From NCBI RefSeq assembly GCF_020180945.1, contig NZ_JAIPUL010000003.1, positions 62,001 to 126,000 on the forward strand: a stretch of 64,000 bases of DNA, in the 5' to 3' direction. This document shows, piece by piece, positions 16,231 through 27,530 of the stretch. The notes below the pieces were generated by a model, which ran no database searches, had not been told where the DNA came from, and saw only the letters and a program-made list of their open reading frames with translations. Made by a program: the position numbers and the translations under genes. The stretch is from Lacticaseibacillus kribbianus (GTDB lineage Bacteria; Bacillota; Bacilli; Lactobacillales; Lactobacillaceae). Numbering within the stretch: the first letter of the stretch is position 1; each line of letters starts with the position of its first letter.

Positions 16231-18587
16231 ACGAACGGGATCGGGCGGACCTGCTCAAGGGACAGCCGCTGACGCTTGACACCACGGAGTCACTTGAGGC
16301 GGCGCTTGCCGCGCAGCCGGTGCTGGCCAGTCACGCGTGCGCGATTCAGGACTGGCACAAAAGCGGCCGCGGGGCGTTCACGCAGGACGCCGACACGCTG
16401 ACGATCACCACGCCGACACGCTTTGCCACGTGGGACCCGGGCGCGCCCTCGGACGGCGATTACGTGAGCTTTGGCAGCACCAAGGTGAGCGGGCGGCCGG
16501 CCGATTCGGACTGGACGGCCTACACCCGCCTGAGTTTTGACATCACGGCGGACTGCACGCACGTTCTAAAGCCCAACATCACGCTGAGCCTGACCAACGA
16601 CGGCGTCGAAAAGGTGCCGGACGCATACGGCCGCGAAGGCGTGCACGCGATCCACCTGATCAACGGTGTCACGTCTCACGTGATCTTGACCATCGACCAG
16701 ATGCCGCGCGACAACGTGACCGCGATCGCATTCACCGTCGAGGCGGACGGCTCGCTGTACAACCTGCCCGGCACCCAGCGCTTCTCGGTGCAACACCTCA
16801 GGCTTGAAAAGGCCGAGGTGACGCTGACCAGCCGCGGCTGGGCGGCCAGCGACCTGGTCTACTCGCACGACGGCTACCTGGCAGACGGGAGCAAGCGCGT
16901 GATCGCAAGCGGCGCAGCGCCCAAGGCGTTCACCCTAGTCGACGCGGCTGGCGCAGTGGTGTACGAAGGTCAAGGGGCGGTGGTCACCGCCGCCACCGGC
17001 ACCTTCACGACCTACGACTTCGACGCGTTCACGACGCCCGGCACCTACACGCTGGTGGCCGGCGACCGCAAGACCCGGCCGTTTCGCCTGGGCACGGCGC
17101 TTGCGCTGTGGGGCGATTCGGCGCAAAAGGCGTTGAACTTCATCTACAGCGAGCGCTGCGGCTACCCGGTGCCCGGCATCCATGGCACCTGCCATCAGGA
17201 CGTGACGGCCGAGTTTCGCGGCCGGCGCATCGCCTTTTGCGGCGGCTGGCACGACGCCGGCGATCTGTCGCAGCAGACCGTGCAGACGGCGGAGGTCGCC
17301 GCGGCCTTGTTCCAGTACGCCCAGGTGATCGCGGACACGGACCCCGACCTGGCCTACCGGCTGCGCCGGGAGGGCCGCTGGGGCGTCGACTTTGTCCTGC
17401 GGATGCGGCTTGAAGACGGCTACCACGTGACGTCCGCCGGGCTGAACCGCTGGACCGACAACCAGATCGGCACCATGGACGACGTGGCGGCGCGCGTGCA
17501 CAACAACTCGCTTGAAAGCTTCCTGATCGGCGGGGCGCTGGCCGACGTCGCACTGAGCCTGCCGGACGACGATCCGGCCTACAAGGCGGCGCTCACCGAG
17601 GTGGCCGTGGCCGAGTACGAGGCCGGCCGGCTGGACTACGCCGACCACCCGTTCAAGGCGGAGCCGGTGTTTTGGGAGCACACCTACAACACCCCGCGCA
17701 GCACCTACGACGCGGCGGTGGCCCGCTTCTCCGCGCTTTTGTACAAGCTGACCGGGGAGGCAAAGTACGCCGCGCGCGCGGCGGACTTCCTCAACCAGAT
17801 GCTCAGCGCCCAGGAGCAGGACGGCATCGCGCTGTTCGACGGGCGCACGCTCAAGGGCATGTTCTACCGCAACAACCAGCACCGCGTGTTCACCCACTTC
17901 AACCACCAGTCCCGCGAACAGCTTTACGGCCAGGCGCTGGCGACGGTGATCACCCTAGTGCCCGACAGCGATAGCCAGCCCTACTGGCGCCGGTGCGCCA
18001 ACGCCTACGCGGATTACCTCACGTACCTCGCGGACGCCTGCGCCCCGTACCCGATGCTGGCCAGCGGCGTGTACGGCGACTTGGAGTACCTGGACGAGGC
18101 GAGCTTCGCCCACCAGCACCTGCTGATCGACGCGGCGGCCAAGGACGAGTTTTCCGCCCAGCTGAAGGCGGGCACCGAGATTGCGCCAGGGCTGTACCTC
18201 AAGCGCTTCCCGGTGTGGTTCTCCTTCCGCGGCAACACCGCCGTGCTGCTGTCCGCCGCCATCGGGGCCGCCGCCCTGGCGCCGGTGCTGCACCGGCCGC
18301 GCCTGGCGCAGCTTGCGCAGGATCAGCTGCAGTGGTTGATCGGCGAGAACCCGTTCGGCCAGTCCCTGATGTACGGGGAGGGCCACCGCTTCGCCGCCTT
18401 GAACTCCGTTTTGAGCGGCGAAATCGTCGGCGGGCTGCCCGTCGGCATCGAGACCAAGGACAATGAGGACGTGCCGTACTGGCCCCAGGCCAACAACGCG
18501 ACCTACAAGGAGGTCTGGATCGGCGCGGTCGGCAAGTGGCTGAGCGTGCTTGCGACGCTTGGAAAGGAGCCTGGCGATGACGATTAG
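16227..18587 (+). CDS. Second GH9-like glycoside hydrolase, extended N-terminus
   Basis: A 786-residue cytoplasmic protein. The first 200 residues form a beta-rich domain that I do not recognise with certainty; it could be CBM-like. Residues about 205-300 are the Ig-like CelD_N domain (SDLVYSHDGYLADGSKRVI). Residues about 310-780 are the GH9 barrel, with the catalytic-base motif GGWHDAGDLSQQ (about 338-349), HRVFTHFNHQSREQ, and the C-terminal GENPFGQSLMYGEGHRF. No signal peptide is present. The start at 16227 overlaps the ROK stop codon and is preceded by GGGAGAGG. Together with the kinase and the epimerase it forms a LacI-controlled operon. The substrate is probably a beta-linked oligosaccharide taken up intact. 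Confidence 0.82.
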   Translation: MNERDRADLLKGQPLTLDTTESLEAALAAQPVLASHACAIQDWHKSGRGAFTQDADTLTITTPTRFATWDPGAPSDGDYVSFGSTKVSGRPADSDWTAYTRLSFDITADCTHVLKPNITLSLTNDGVEKVPDAYGREGVHAIHLINGVTSHVILTIDQMPRDNVTAIAFTVEADGSLYNLPGTQRFSVQHLRLEKAEVTLTSRGWAASDLVYSHDGYLADGSKRVIASGAAPKAFTLVDAAGAVVYEGQGAVVTAATGTFTTYDFDAFTTPGTYTLVAGDRKTRPFRLGTALALWGDSAQKALNFIYSERCGYPVPGIHGTCHQDVTAEFRGRRIAFCGGWHDAGDLSQQTVQTAEVAAALFQYAQVIADTDPDLAYRLRREGRWGVDFVLRMRLEDGYHVTSAGLNRWTDNQIGTMDDVAARVHNNSLESFLIGGALADVALSLPDDDPAYKAALTEVAVAEYEAGRLDYADHPFKAEPVFWEHTYNTPRSTYDAAVARFSALLYKLTGEAKYAARAADFLNQMLSAQEQDGIALFDGRTLKGMFYRNNQHRVFTHFNHQSREQLYGQALATVITLVPDSDSQPYWRRCANAYADYLTYLADACAPYPMLASGVYGDLEYLDEASFAHQHLLIDAAAKDEFSAQLKAGTEIAPGLYLKRFPVWFSFRGNTAVLLSAAIGAAALAPVLHRPRLAQLAQDQLQWLIGENPFGQSLMYGEGHRFAALNSVLSGEIVGGLPVGIETKDNEDVPYWPQANNATYKEVWIGAVGKWLSVLATLGKEPGDDD

Positions 18588-19365
18588 CATGGGCATGTAC
18601 TCGGTGTGGGACACCTACCAAAAGGACCCGGCGCACACGCTGCACCGGCTGAGCGCGGCCGGGGTGCGGCAAGTCGAGATGTACGGCGACCCGCTCATGC
18701 CGGCGGCCGACCTGCGCCGCCTGCTCGCCCACGAGCAGCTGACGCTGACCGGCTGGCACGTGGAGTGGCGGCTGTTGCAACCGGACGTGCTGGCGGCGAC
18801 GATCGCCTACCACCAAGCCTGCGGCAACGCCGACCTGATCATTCCCGCGCTCGGCGGGCCGTGGGAGGTGGGCCACCGCCAAAGCGAGAACACGCCGGCG
18901 GTGTGGTCCCGCCACGCGGCGCGCATCCGCGAGATTCAGGCGGCGGTTGAGGGCGTCGGCATGCACCTGGGTTACCACACCCACACCTACGACTTCGGCG
19001 AGCGCCTGGCCGACGGGCGCACCTCGCTTGAGATCCTGCTGGCCGAAACCGATCCCAACTTCGCCATCGAGGTCGACACCGGCGGCGCCATCGAGGCCGG
19101 CACGGACCCGGTGGCGTGGCTTAACCGGGTCGGCCGACGCGCGCGGTACGTGCATTGCAAGCCGTACGGGGCCGAGGCCGGCCTGAACACCGTGCTGGCC
19201 GGGCCCGATGACGCCAACGACTGGCCCGCGATTCTCGCCGCCGCGGCGCAAGAGGAGACCCGGTCCCTGGTGTACGAGACGGAGCAGACCACGCGCGGCG
19301 ATCAGGTCGCCGTGGCCCTGGCTGACTTGACACGGCTGGCGAAATTCCAGCAGCCACAGTCTTGA
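18577..19365 (+). CDS. Sugar phosphate isomerase/epimerase family protein (TIM barrel)
   Basis: A 262-residue protein of the AP_endonuc_2/xylose-isomerase-like TIM-barrel superfamily (IolE, tagatose epimerase relatives). Conserved metal-ligand stretches are YHTHTYDFGE, AIEVDTGG and YVHCKPYG. The start at 18577 has AAAGGAG 8 bases upstream and overlaps the GH9-like gene by 11 bases. An alternative start at 18550 would overlap more. Members of this family near ThuA-like and dehydrogenase genes often act in keto-sugar metabolism. Its stop codon is part of the LacI operator at 19363-19376. Confidence 0.8.
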   Translation: MTISMGMYSVWDTYQKDPAHTLHRLSAAGVRQVEMYGDPLMPAADLRRLLAHEQLTLTGWHVEWRLLQPDVLAATIAYHQACGNADLIIPALGGPWEVGHRQSENTPAVWSRHAARIREIQAAVEGVGMHLGYHTHTYDFGERLADGRTSLEILLAETDPNFAIEVDTGGAIEAGTDPVAWLNRVGRRARYVHCKPYGAEAGLNTVLAGPDDANDWPAILAAAAQEETRSLVYETEQTTRGDQVAVALADLTRLAKFQQPQS

Positions 19366-19376
19366 TAACGTTTTTA
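19363..19376. promoter_or_regulatory. LacI-type operator before the ThuA/ABC operon
   Basis: TGATAACGTTTTTA keeps an intact TGATAACGTT half. It overlaps the TGA stop of the epimerase gene and lies 20 bp upstream of the -35 box. Confidence 0.65.
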
Positions 19377-19396
19377 AGAAATACGTCAAAAGGCTA

Positions 19397-19425
19397 TTGA
19401 CGCTCGATTGCCTTTATAATATTAT
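19397..19425 (+). promoter_or_regulatory. Promoter of the ThuA/ABC transporter operon
   Basis: TTGACG (19397-19402), 17-bp spacer, TATTAT (19420-19425). An overlapping TATAAT at 19415 would give only a 12-bp spacer. Confidence 0.7.
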
Positions 19426-19435
19426 GTTCACGGAT

Positions 19436-19449
19436 AGAAAGCGCTTTAT
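19436..19449. promoter_or_regulatory. cre-like (CcpA) site
   Basis: AGAAAGCGCTTTAT has the cre core AAAGCGCTTT with imperfect ends. It lies just downstream of the -10 box, where CcpA would block transcription. Confidence 0.5.
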
Positions 19450-19456
19450 ACAAAAT

Positions 19457-19470
19457 TGGTACCGTTATCA
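19457..19470. promoter_or_regulatory. Second LacI-type operator of the ThuA/ABC operon
   Basis: TGGTACCGTTATCA, two mismatches from TGATAACGTTATCA, 94 bp from the operator at 19363 and just before the ribosome binding site. Confidence 0.6.
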
Positions 19471-19485
19471 CTAAGGGGGTTAAAC

Positions 19486-20127
19486 ATGAGAAAGGCAATG
19501 GTGGTGCGCGATGACTTTTACCATCCCCGTCAGCTGATCGACCCGATCCTGCCCGACCTGTTCGGGCCGGACTGGGAGGTCGCAACCACGGACACGCTGC
19601 GCACGGCGCTCGACAAGCTCGACACGCTGGACCTGATCGTTCAGTTCAACACCGGGCGCAACGACGGGGATCCCGATATCACCAACGCGGAGCAGGCTCG
19701 CATCGTCGACCGCGTGGCCGCCGGCATGGGCATGATGTTCGTCCACGCCGGGCTGGTGCTGATTCAGGAGGACAGTCCGTTTTACCAAAAGATCAACTCG
19801 GGTCGCTTCATCAGCCACTCCGCGCAGCAGATTCCGCTGCGCACCGTGGCGATTCCCAACGTGACCCACCCGATCCTCGACGGGGTCGCGCCAATCGAGG
19901 CGGTGGACGAGCATTACTTCTGCGCGGTGCAGGCCGACAAGGTCGACGCGCTGATGCTCACCACCTCCGCGGAGGTGACCTCGCTTGGGGCTTGGTGCTC
20001 AAGCTACGGCAAGGGCCGCGTGTTCAGCGCGGTACCCGGCCACACCAGTTTTGCCCTGGGCAACGCGCAGTTCCACCGGCTCTTGCGCAATGCGGTCGCC
20101 TGGGTGGCTCAAGAAAGAGGTGAGTGA
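19486..20127 (+). CDS. ThuA-like (class I glutamine amidotransferase-like fold) protein
   Basis: A 213-residue protein of the ThuA family, named after rhizobial trehalose utilisation. Typical stretches are LDLIVQFNTG, GMGMMFVHAGLVL, HPILDGV and GKGRVFSAVPGH. The family adopts the glutamine amidotransferase class I fold, but no clear catalytic cysteine nucleophile elbow is seen. AAGGGGG precedes the ATG at 19486. It is the first gene of the importer operon and abuts the permease gene, so it probably acts on the imported sugar, perhaps in keto-sugar conversion as proposed for ThuA/ThuB (inference). Confidence 0.75.
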   Translation: MRKAMVVRDDFYHPRQLIDPILPDLFGPDWEVATTDTLRTALDKLDTLDLIVQFNTGRNDGDPDITNAEQARIVDRVAAGMGMMFVHAGLVLIQEDSPFYQKINSGRFISHSAQQIPLRTVAIPNVTHPILDGVAPIEAVDEHYFCAVQADKVDALMLTTSAEVTSLGAWCSSYGKGRVFSAVPGHTSFALGNAQFHRLLRNAVAWVAQERGE

Positions 20128-20129
20128 TT

Positions 20130-21077
20130 GTGCAACCGGCACAAGAAGTACCGAACCGCAAAAAACGCCTCTTCAAGGCGGATTCGCTGCTGGGTCAGTG
20201 GCAGCTGCAGTCGATGATCATCCCCGGGGTCGTCTTCATGATCATCTTCAACCTGATCCCGATCTGGGGGCTGGTCATCGCCTTCAAGAACTACACGGTG
20301 ACCGACACCATGGCAAGCGCCCCCTGGGTGGGCCTGGACAACTTCAAGGAGATCATCGGCGACCAGATGTTTTGGCAGTCGGTGGTCAACACGCTGGCAA
20401 TCAGCTTCCTGAAGCTTCTGATCGGCTTCGTCCTGCCGATCATCATCGCGGTGATGATCTTCGAGCTCAAGGACGGCCCGTTCAAGCGCATCGTGCAGAC
20501 CATCTCGTACATGCCGCACTTTCTGTCCTGGATCGTGCTCGGCGGGATGCTGATCTCCTGGCTGTCCACGACCGGCCTGTTGAACCAAGTCGGGGAGATG
20601 CTCGGGCTGATCCACCACGCGCAAAACCAGCTGATTGAGCCGAGCAAGTACTGGTGGATCGCCACCTTGTCCGACGTCTGGCAAAACGCCGGGTGGGGCA
20701 CCATCCTGTATCTCGCGACGATGTCCAAGATCGATCCGACCTACTACGAGGCCGCGCAGATCGACGGCGCGAGCCGCATGCGCCAGATCTGGTCCATCAC
20801 CCTGCCCGGGATTTCCGAGATGATCGGGCTGAACATGATTCTGACCATCTCCGGGCTGTTGAACTCGAACCTGGATCAAACCCTGGTCCTGATGAACACC
20901 CAAAACACGGCGAAGGCCGAAGTCATCAACTCTTACGTGTACCGCATCGGGCTGACGCAGGGGAACTTCTCGTACGCGACGGCCGTTGGGCTGGGCATCT
21001 CTGTCATCTCCGTAGTGCTTTTGGTCTTCACCAACAAGGTGGCCGTTAAGCTCAACGACGACCGGCAAATTCTATAG
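20130..21077 (+). CDS. ABC sugar transporter permease, LplB type
   Basis: A 315-residue polytopic membrane protein with about six transmembrane helices (first at 28-48, MIIPGVVFMIIFNLIPIWGL). The EAA loop is EAAQIDGASRMRQIWSITLP, which contacts the ATPase. It belongs to the LplB/YtcP-type carbohydrate permeases. GTG 20130 is preferred over GTG 20124 because AGAGG then sits at normal distance. It pairs with the next gene. No ATP-binding subunit is encoded in the operon, so a shared MsmX/UgpC-type ATPase elsewhere must drive it. Confidence 0.9.
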   Translation: MQPAQEVPNRKKRLFKADSLLGQWQLQSMIIPGVVFMIIFNLIPIWGLVIAFKNYTVTDTMASAPWVGLDNFKEIIGDQMFWQSVVNTLAISFLKLLIGFVLPIIIAVMIFELKDGPFKRIVQTISYMPHFLSWIVLGGMLISWLSTTGLLNQVGEMLGLIHHAQNQLIEPSKYWWIATLSDVWQNAGWGTILYLATMSKIDPTYYEAAQIDGASRMRQIWSITLPGISEMIGLNMILTISGLLNSNLDQTLVLMNTQNTAKAEVINSYVYRIGLTQGNFSYATAVGLGISVISVVLLVFTNKVAVKLNDDRQIL

Positions 21078-21088
21078 GAGGGGCAGAC

Positions 21089-21979
21089 ATGGACAATCAT
21101 TCGTTTCGTAAGCAAGACAAGGACGCGCGCATTTTCAACTTCTTCAACGTCCTGCTGCTGAGTGTCTTCACCCTGCTGATCGTGGTGCCGCTGTGGAACG
21201 TGCTGGTCTCCTCATTCAGCTCCGGGCAGGCTTTGGCCTCCGGCAAGAGCAACTTCTGGCCCACCGAGTGGTCGCTTGAGAACTACCGCGCGGTGTTCCA
21301 GGACACGACCATCTGGCACGCCTTCTTCATCTCGGTGGCCAAAACCATCGTCGGGGTCATCACGCACACGATGTTTTGTGCCGTGTGCGCCTACGCCCTG
21401 AGCAAGGCCAAGCTGCGCGGCCGCAGCATCTACTCCGCCATGGGGATCGTCACCATGTTCTTCTCCGGCGGCATGATTCCGACCTACCTCTTGATTCGCT
21501 CGCTCGGTCTGCTAAACAGCTTTTGGGTCTACATTCTGCCCGGCCTGTTCAACTACTACGACGTTATCATTCTCATGAACTTCTTCCGCAGCGTGCCGGA
21601 GTCCCTGGAGGAATCGGCTAAGATCGACGGCGGCGGCGACTGGCGCATTTTCTGGCAGATCTACATGCCACTGATCAAGCCGGGGCTGGCCACCATCGCG
21701 CTGTTCAACGGCGTTGGGCAGTGGAACGACTTCATGACCGCGAAGCTGTACATCACCAACCAGGCCCTCTACCCGCTGCAGCTGAAGCTGTACAACATCA
21801 TCGTTCAATCGCAGACGCACGACATGGCTAAGGTCGCCGGCTCGGTGGCCCTGCAGTCGACGACGAAGGGGGTTCAGATCGCCACCATTGTGATTACCAC
21901 CGTTCCAATTCTTGTGATTTATCCATTTCTTCAGAAGTACTTTATCTCTGGCATGATGTCTGGTGCCGTCAAAGAATAG
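21089..21979 (+). CDS. ABC sugar transporter permease, YtcP/LplC type
   Basis: A 296-residue permease with six predicted helices. A long amphipathic start precedes FNVLLLSVFTLLIVVPLWNV. The EAA loop is EESAKIDGGGDWRIFWQIYMP-like. It is the second half of the heterodimeric channel with the preceding gene. A GGAGG site precedes the ATG at 21089, 11 bases after the upstream stop. The C-terminal segment YPFLQKYFISGMMSGAVKE is typical of the CarO/YtcP subfamily, whose substrates are often complex oligosaccharides. Confidence 0.9.
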   Translation: MDNHSFRKQDKDARIFNFFNVLLLSVFTLLIVVPLWNVLVSSFSSGQALASGKSNFWPTEWSLENYRAVFQDTTIWHAFFISVAKTIVGVITHTMFCAVCAYALSKAKLRGRSIYSAMGIVTMFFSGGMIPTYLLIRSLGLLNSFWVYILPGLFNYYDVIILMNFFRSVPESLEESAKIDGGGDWRIFWQIYMPLIKPGLATIALFNGVGQWNDFMTAKLYITNQALYPLQLKLYNIIVQSQTHDMAKVAGSVALQSTTKGVQIATIVITTVPILVIYPFLQKYFISGMMSGAVKE

Positions 21980-21993
21980 AAGGAAGAGAACAA

Positions 21994-23637
21994 ATGATGA
22001 AAAAAGGAAAGTATTTAGCCGTTGCACTCGCGGGGATGCTGGCCATCGGCGGGCTGACCGCCTGCGGTTCCAAGGGGAGCGCCGGCAGTACCGGGCCTAA
22101 GGAGAGCATCGCGGACCGCTACACGCCGAAGAAGGACACCCCGGCGTGGAAGCTGGACAAGAAGAAGAAGGTTACCAACCTGACCTGGTACCTGAACGCG
22201 GACTGGTGGGTCAACACCGACGCGTTCGGCAAGGACATGATCACCAAGAAGCTCGAAAAGGACCTGAACGTTAAGATCAAGTTCGTCACCGGCGACAACA
22301 CCAAGCTGAACACCTACTTCGCCAGCGGCGACATGCCAGACATCATCACCATCGACGACATGACCTCCTCGACCGCCAAGAAGGCCGCCAGCTGGGCCTG
22401 GTCCCTGAACGACCTGTCCAAGAAGTACGACCCGTACTTCCTGGCCCACGCCGCCAAGAAGATGACGCTGGACTGGTACAAGCTCAAGGACGGCAAGTCT
22501 TACGGCTACCCGAACTTCTCCAACACCCAAGACGACTTTGACAAGGGCTACGTCAACCCGACCACCGCGTTCGTCGTGCGCAACGATGTGTACAAGGCGA
22601 TCGGTGAGCCAAGCATGAAGACGCCCGAGGAATTCCTCGCCGCGCTGAAGAAGATCCACGAGAAGTTCCCGGACCTGCTGGGCTTTGGGTTCAACTCCGT
22701 CATCGAAGGGGCCTCGGCCATCAGCTACTCGCTGCAGGACTACCTCGGCGTGCCGGTCAAGACCAAGAGCGGCGCCTACTACGACCGCAACCTGGATCCC
22801 GACTACCTGAAGTGGGTCCAGACGATTAACACCGCCTACCGCCGCGGCTACCTCAGCGACGACACCTTCTCCGATGACACCAACGGCTTCACCGACAAGC
22901 TGAAGGCCGGAAAGTACGCCACCATCTTCATGGACGGCACGACCTCTCAGGCCTCCGCGCTTCAGTCCTTCATCGATGCCAACAAGGGCAAAAAGTACGT
23001 CGCCATCGACGGCCCGCAGAGCACGATGGGCCGCACCATCACGCTGCGCAACTCCGGGGTGTCCGGCTGGATGAACAGCTACATCACCAAGAAGGCCAAG
23101 GATCCTGCCAAGGTCATGCAGCTTTTCACCTACCTGACCTCCAAGCAGGGCATGATTCAGATGCAGTTCGGGATCAAGAACAAGACCTACACCGTCAACT
23201 CGGACGGCAAGCTTGCCATCAAGCCTGAGGTCACCGCGCTGCAAAATTCCAACCCGACCAAGTACACCAACACCTACAACCTGGGTTCCTTCTACCTGTT
23301 CGCCAACGACCGCACGCTGGCCAACGGCGCGGCCAACTCCAACGCCAAGTCCGTTCAGCAGTTCATCGACTGGGGCAAGGGCAAGGTGAAGTCCAACTAC
23401 CTGGTTGAAAACGTGGCGCCGGATCAGGGCACCCAGGAGGCCAAGAACTACAGCAACATCAACACCACCTGGAACACCTCGATCGTCTCGATGATCCGCG
23501 CCAAGAACGACAAGGCCTACGACGCCGCGATGGCCGCCTACAAGAAGGCCAAGAAGCAGTACGATTACGCCGCCATCCAGAAGATCATGAACCAGAAGAT
23601 GAAGCAAAACATTAAGAAGCTCGGCTTGAAGGAATGA
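21994..23637 (+). CDS. Extracellular solute-binding lipoprotein, LplA/YtcQ type
   Basis: A 547-residue lipoprotein. The signal peptide is residues 1-23, with lipobox LTAC and acylated Cys24. The large mature domain matches the LplA/YtcQ class of solute-binding proteins (about 500 residues, longer than MalE). It would be anchored outside the membrane and deliver sugar to the two permeases encoded upstream. The mature start is Lys-rich. Translation starts ATGATGAAAAAA with GAAGGAAGAG upstream. It differs strongly from the two binding proteins at 31244 and 39886, so its substrate should differ. Confidence 0.9.
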   Translation: MMKKGKYLAVALAGMLAIGGLTACGSKGSAGSTGPKESIADRYTPKKDTPAWKLDKKKKVTNLTWYLNADWWVNTDAFGKDMITKKLEKDLNVKIKFVTGDNTKLNTYFASGDMPDIITIDDMTSSTAKKAASWAWSLNDLSKKYDPYFLAHAAKKMTLDWYKLKDGKSYGYPNFSNTQDDFDKGYVNPTTAFVVRNDVYKAIGEPSMKTPEEFLAALKKIHEKFPDLLGFGFNSVIEGASAISYSLQDYLGVPVKTKSGAYYDRNLDPDYLKWVQTINTAYRRGYLSDDTFSDDTNGFTDKLKAGKYATIFMDGTTSQASALQSFIDANKGKKYVAIDGPQSTMGRTITLRNSGVSGWMNSYITKKAKDPAKVMQLFTYLTSKQGMIQMQFGIKNKTYTVNSDGKLAIKPEVTALQNSNPTKYTNTYNLGSFYLFANDRTLANGAANSNAKSVQQFIDWGKGKVKSNYLVENVAPDQGTQEAKNYSNINTTWNTSIVSMIRAKNDKAYDAAMAAYKKAKKQYDYAAIQKIMNQKMKQNIKKLGLKE

Positions 23638-23643
23638 TGTGAC

Positions 23644-24252
23644 ATGCTCCAGAAGGTTTTCGATGTTAACGGCACCCTGAACCGCGTGCTCGGCCTGGCT
23701 TGGAAGCTGATCGGCCTCAACGTGATGTTCCTCGCCCTGTGCCTGCCGGTGGTCACCGCCGGCCCGGCGCTGCTCGCCCTGTGGGTCACCCTGTTCAAGG
23801 TCGTGGCGCACACCGACAACGGCGTGGCGCGTGAGTTCTTCCGCGCGTTCGCGCAGCGCTTCTGGCGCGGGCTGGCCTTCGAGCTAGCGACGGTCGCCCT
23901 GTTTGCCGGGCTTGGGCTTGGCATCTACGCGCTGTTGACCCTCAGCCGCGCCCTAGTCTTCGCGGTGGTGCTGATGGTGGGGCTGGCGGTGGCCATCCTG
24001 CTATCGCTTGCGGTCTTTCTTCAGCTGACCGCCAAGGACCAAGCACCATGGCCCGCGCTCATCGGGGAAGCCGTGCGGTATTTGATGGGCAACGTGGTGA
24101 TCACCATCGTCATGTTCGTCAGCCTGGGTGTCACCCTGCTGTGGCCGATCTTCGGCTTCAAGCTGATCTTCCTTTGGCTCCTGTTCGGGGTCTCGGGAAT
24201 CGCCTACCTCGATTGCCTGATGGTCCAAACTTATTCCGTTCGCCTTGCGTAA
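23644..24252 (+). CDS. DUF624 (YesL-like) membrane protein
   Basis: A 202-residue membrane protein with about five hydrophobic segments (LGLAWKLIGLNVMFLALCLP near the start). It matches the DUF624/YesL family, which regularly accompanies LplA/LplB/YtcP importers in Bacillota and is of unknown function. Its position right after the binding protein, before a terminator, fits an accessory role in the importer. A second copy stands in the equivalent place at 43527-44147. Confidence 0.85.
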   Translation: MLQKVFDVNGTLNRVLGLAWKLIGLNVMFLALCLPVVTAGPALLALWVTLFKVVAHTDNGVAREFFRAFAQRFWRGLAFELATVALFAGLGLGIYALLTLSRALVFAVVLMVGLAVAILLSLAVFLQLTAKDQAPWPALIGEAVRYLMGNVVITIVMFVSLGVTLLWPIFGFKLIFLWLLFGVSGIAYLDCLMVQTYSVRLA

Positions 24253-24256
24253 TGCG

Positions 24257-24293
24257 ACAGTGGCTGGGTCCCTCGGGGCGCAGCCACTGTTTT
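24257..24293 (+). terminator. Rho-independent terminator after the importer operon
   Basis: A perfect 10-bp stem ACAGTGGCTG / CAGCCACTGT with a 14-base loop and TTTT. Downstream genes at 24356-27165 then need readthrough or their own promoter. Confidence 0.85.
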
Positions 24294-24355
24294 GTCTAGT
24301 CACCGCGGTGCCGACAGCGCCGCCGGCCGCCAGGTGCGGCCTGAAAGGAGCGAGT

Positions 24356-24755
24356 ATGCCAACTGCAGTCTTGAACCACATCTGTTTGCAAACCAAGGAC
24401 ATCACCGCCACCGTCGCGTTTTTCACCGGCCTGTTCGATGCGCGCGTCGTTCACGAGTGGGGGACGGTCGGCACCGGCGACCACGCGGTGATCCTGAACG
24501 TCGGCCCGGGTGTGACCTTCGAAATCTTCGAGGACCACAGCAACCACGCGCCGCACGGCATCTGGGACCACGTCGCCTTCACGACGCAAGACATCCACGA
24601 GACGTTCGAAAAGGCCCAGGCGCTGGGCGCGCGCGTCGTGGTGGCGCCGGCCTTCTCGGACATTCCAACCTTCGCCGGCGGGATGGTCTACATGTGGTAC
24701 GGCTACCTGCAAAGCCCGGCAGGCGAGGTGTTCGAACTGATTCAGGAGGCCGACC

Positions 24756-24775
<20 letters not shown>
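24356..24775 (+). CDS. VOC (glyoxalase/bleomycin resistance) family protein
   Basis: A 139-residue vicinal-oxygen-chelate protein. The beta-alpha-beta-beta-beta pattern starts with LNHICLQTKDITATVAFF. Metal-site candidates are His7-region residues, DHVAF, and Glu of AGEVFELIQEAD. AAAGGAG precedes the ATG. It overlaps the dehydrogenase gene by 20 bases and so is translated with it. VOC proteins include isomerases, lyases and epimerases of sugar acids. In this setting it may process an oxidised sugar (inference). Confidence 0.78.
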
Positions 24776-27164
<2,389 letters not shown>

Positions 27165-27165
<1 letters not shown>

Positions 27166-27180
27166 GAAAAGCGCTTTCCC
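27165..27180. promoter_or_regulatory. cre-like (CcpA) palindrome
   Basis: GGAAAAGCGCTTTCCC keeps the cre core AAAGCGCTTT and abuts the -35 box of the next promoter. Confidence 0.45.
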
Positions 27181-27209
27181 TTGGCGAACCGGGCGCTGCC
27201 TGCTATACT
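27181..27209 (+). promoter_or_regulatory. Promoter of the 60-residue protein gene
   Basis: TTGGCG (27181-27186), 17-bp spacer, TATACT (27204-27209). Confidence 0.75.
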
Positions 27210-27243
27210 GACACGGTAAGTGATAGATGAGGAGGTGGCGGCC

Positions 27244-27426
27244 ATGGCCGCACTAGAGACAATCGAGGATTACGTCCGCTTCTGGCAGGGCTGCACGCGC
27301 GAACAGCTTCAGGCGATCGCCCAGGAGCACATGGGTGGCTTCGACCCGGCGGCCGACAAGGCGGCGCTGGTCGACTACCTGACGCAGGGCATGACCGCCT
27401 ACTGCGAGGCGCACGACGGCGACTAG
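27244..27426 (+). CDS. Small soluble protein, unknown function
   Basis: A 60-residue acidic protein. The start at ATG 27244 is chosen because GAGGAGGTGG lies 7-16 bases before it; an upstream in-frame start would overlap that site. It is predicted to be largely helical (ETIEDYVRFWQGCTREQLQAI... DKAALVDYLTQGMTAYCEAH). It has its own promoter and a cre-like box upstream. No family is recognised. Confidence 0.6.
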   Translation: MAALETIEDYVRFWQGCTREQLQAIAQEHMGGFDPAADKAALVDYLTQGMTAYCEAHDGD

Positions 27427-27485
27427 GTCGCGCGGGGGCGGCTTAGTGACTGACCGCCACCCTGACGCACCGCCACCTGGTCAAT

Positions 27486-27520
27486 GTTATGTGAACCGAC
27501 TGCGCAAAGTTATGTGAACC
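27486..27520. repeat. Direct repeat GTTATGTGAACC
   Basis: Two identical 12-bp copies at 27486-27497 and 27509-27520, 23 bp apart start to start. Their role is unknown; they could be a regulator site or a mobile-element end. Confidence 0.6.
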
Positions 27521-27530
27521 AACAGTGAGA

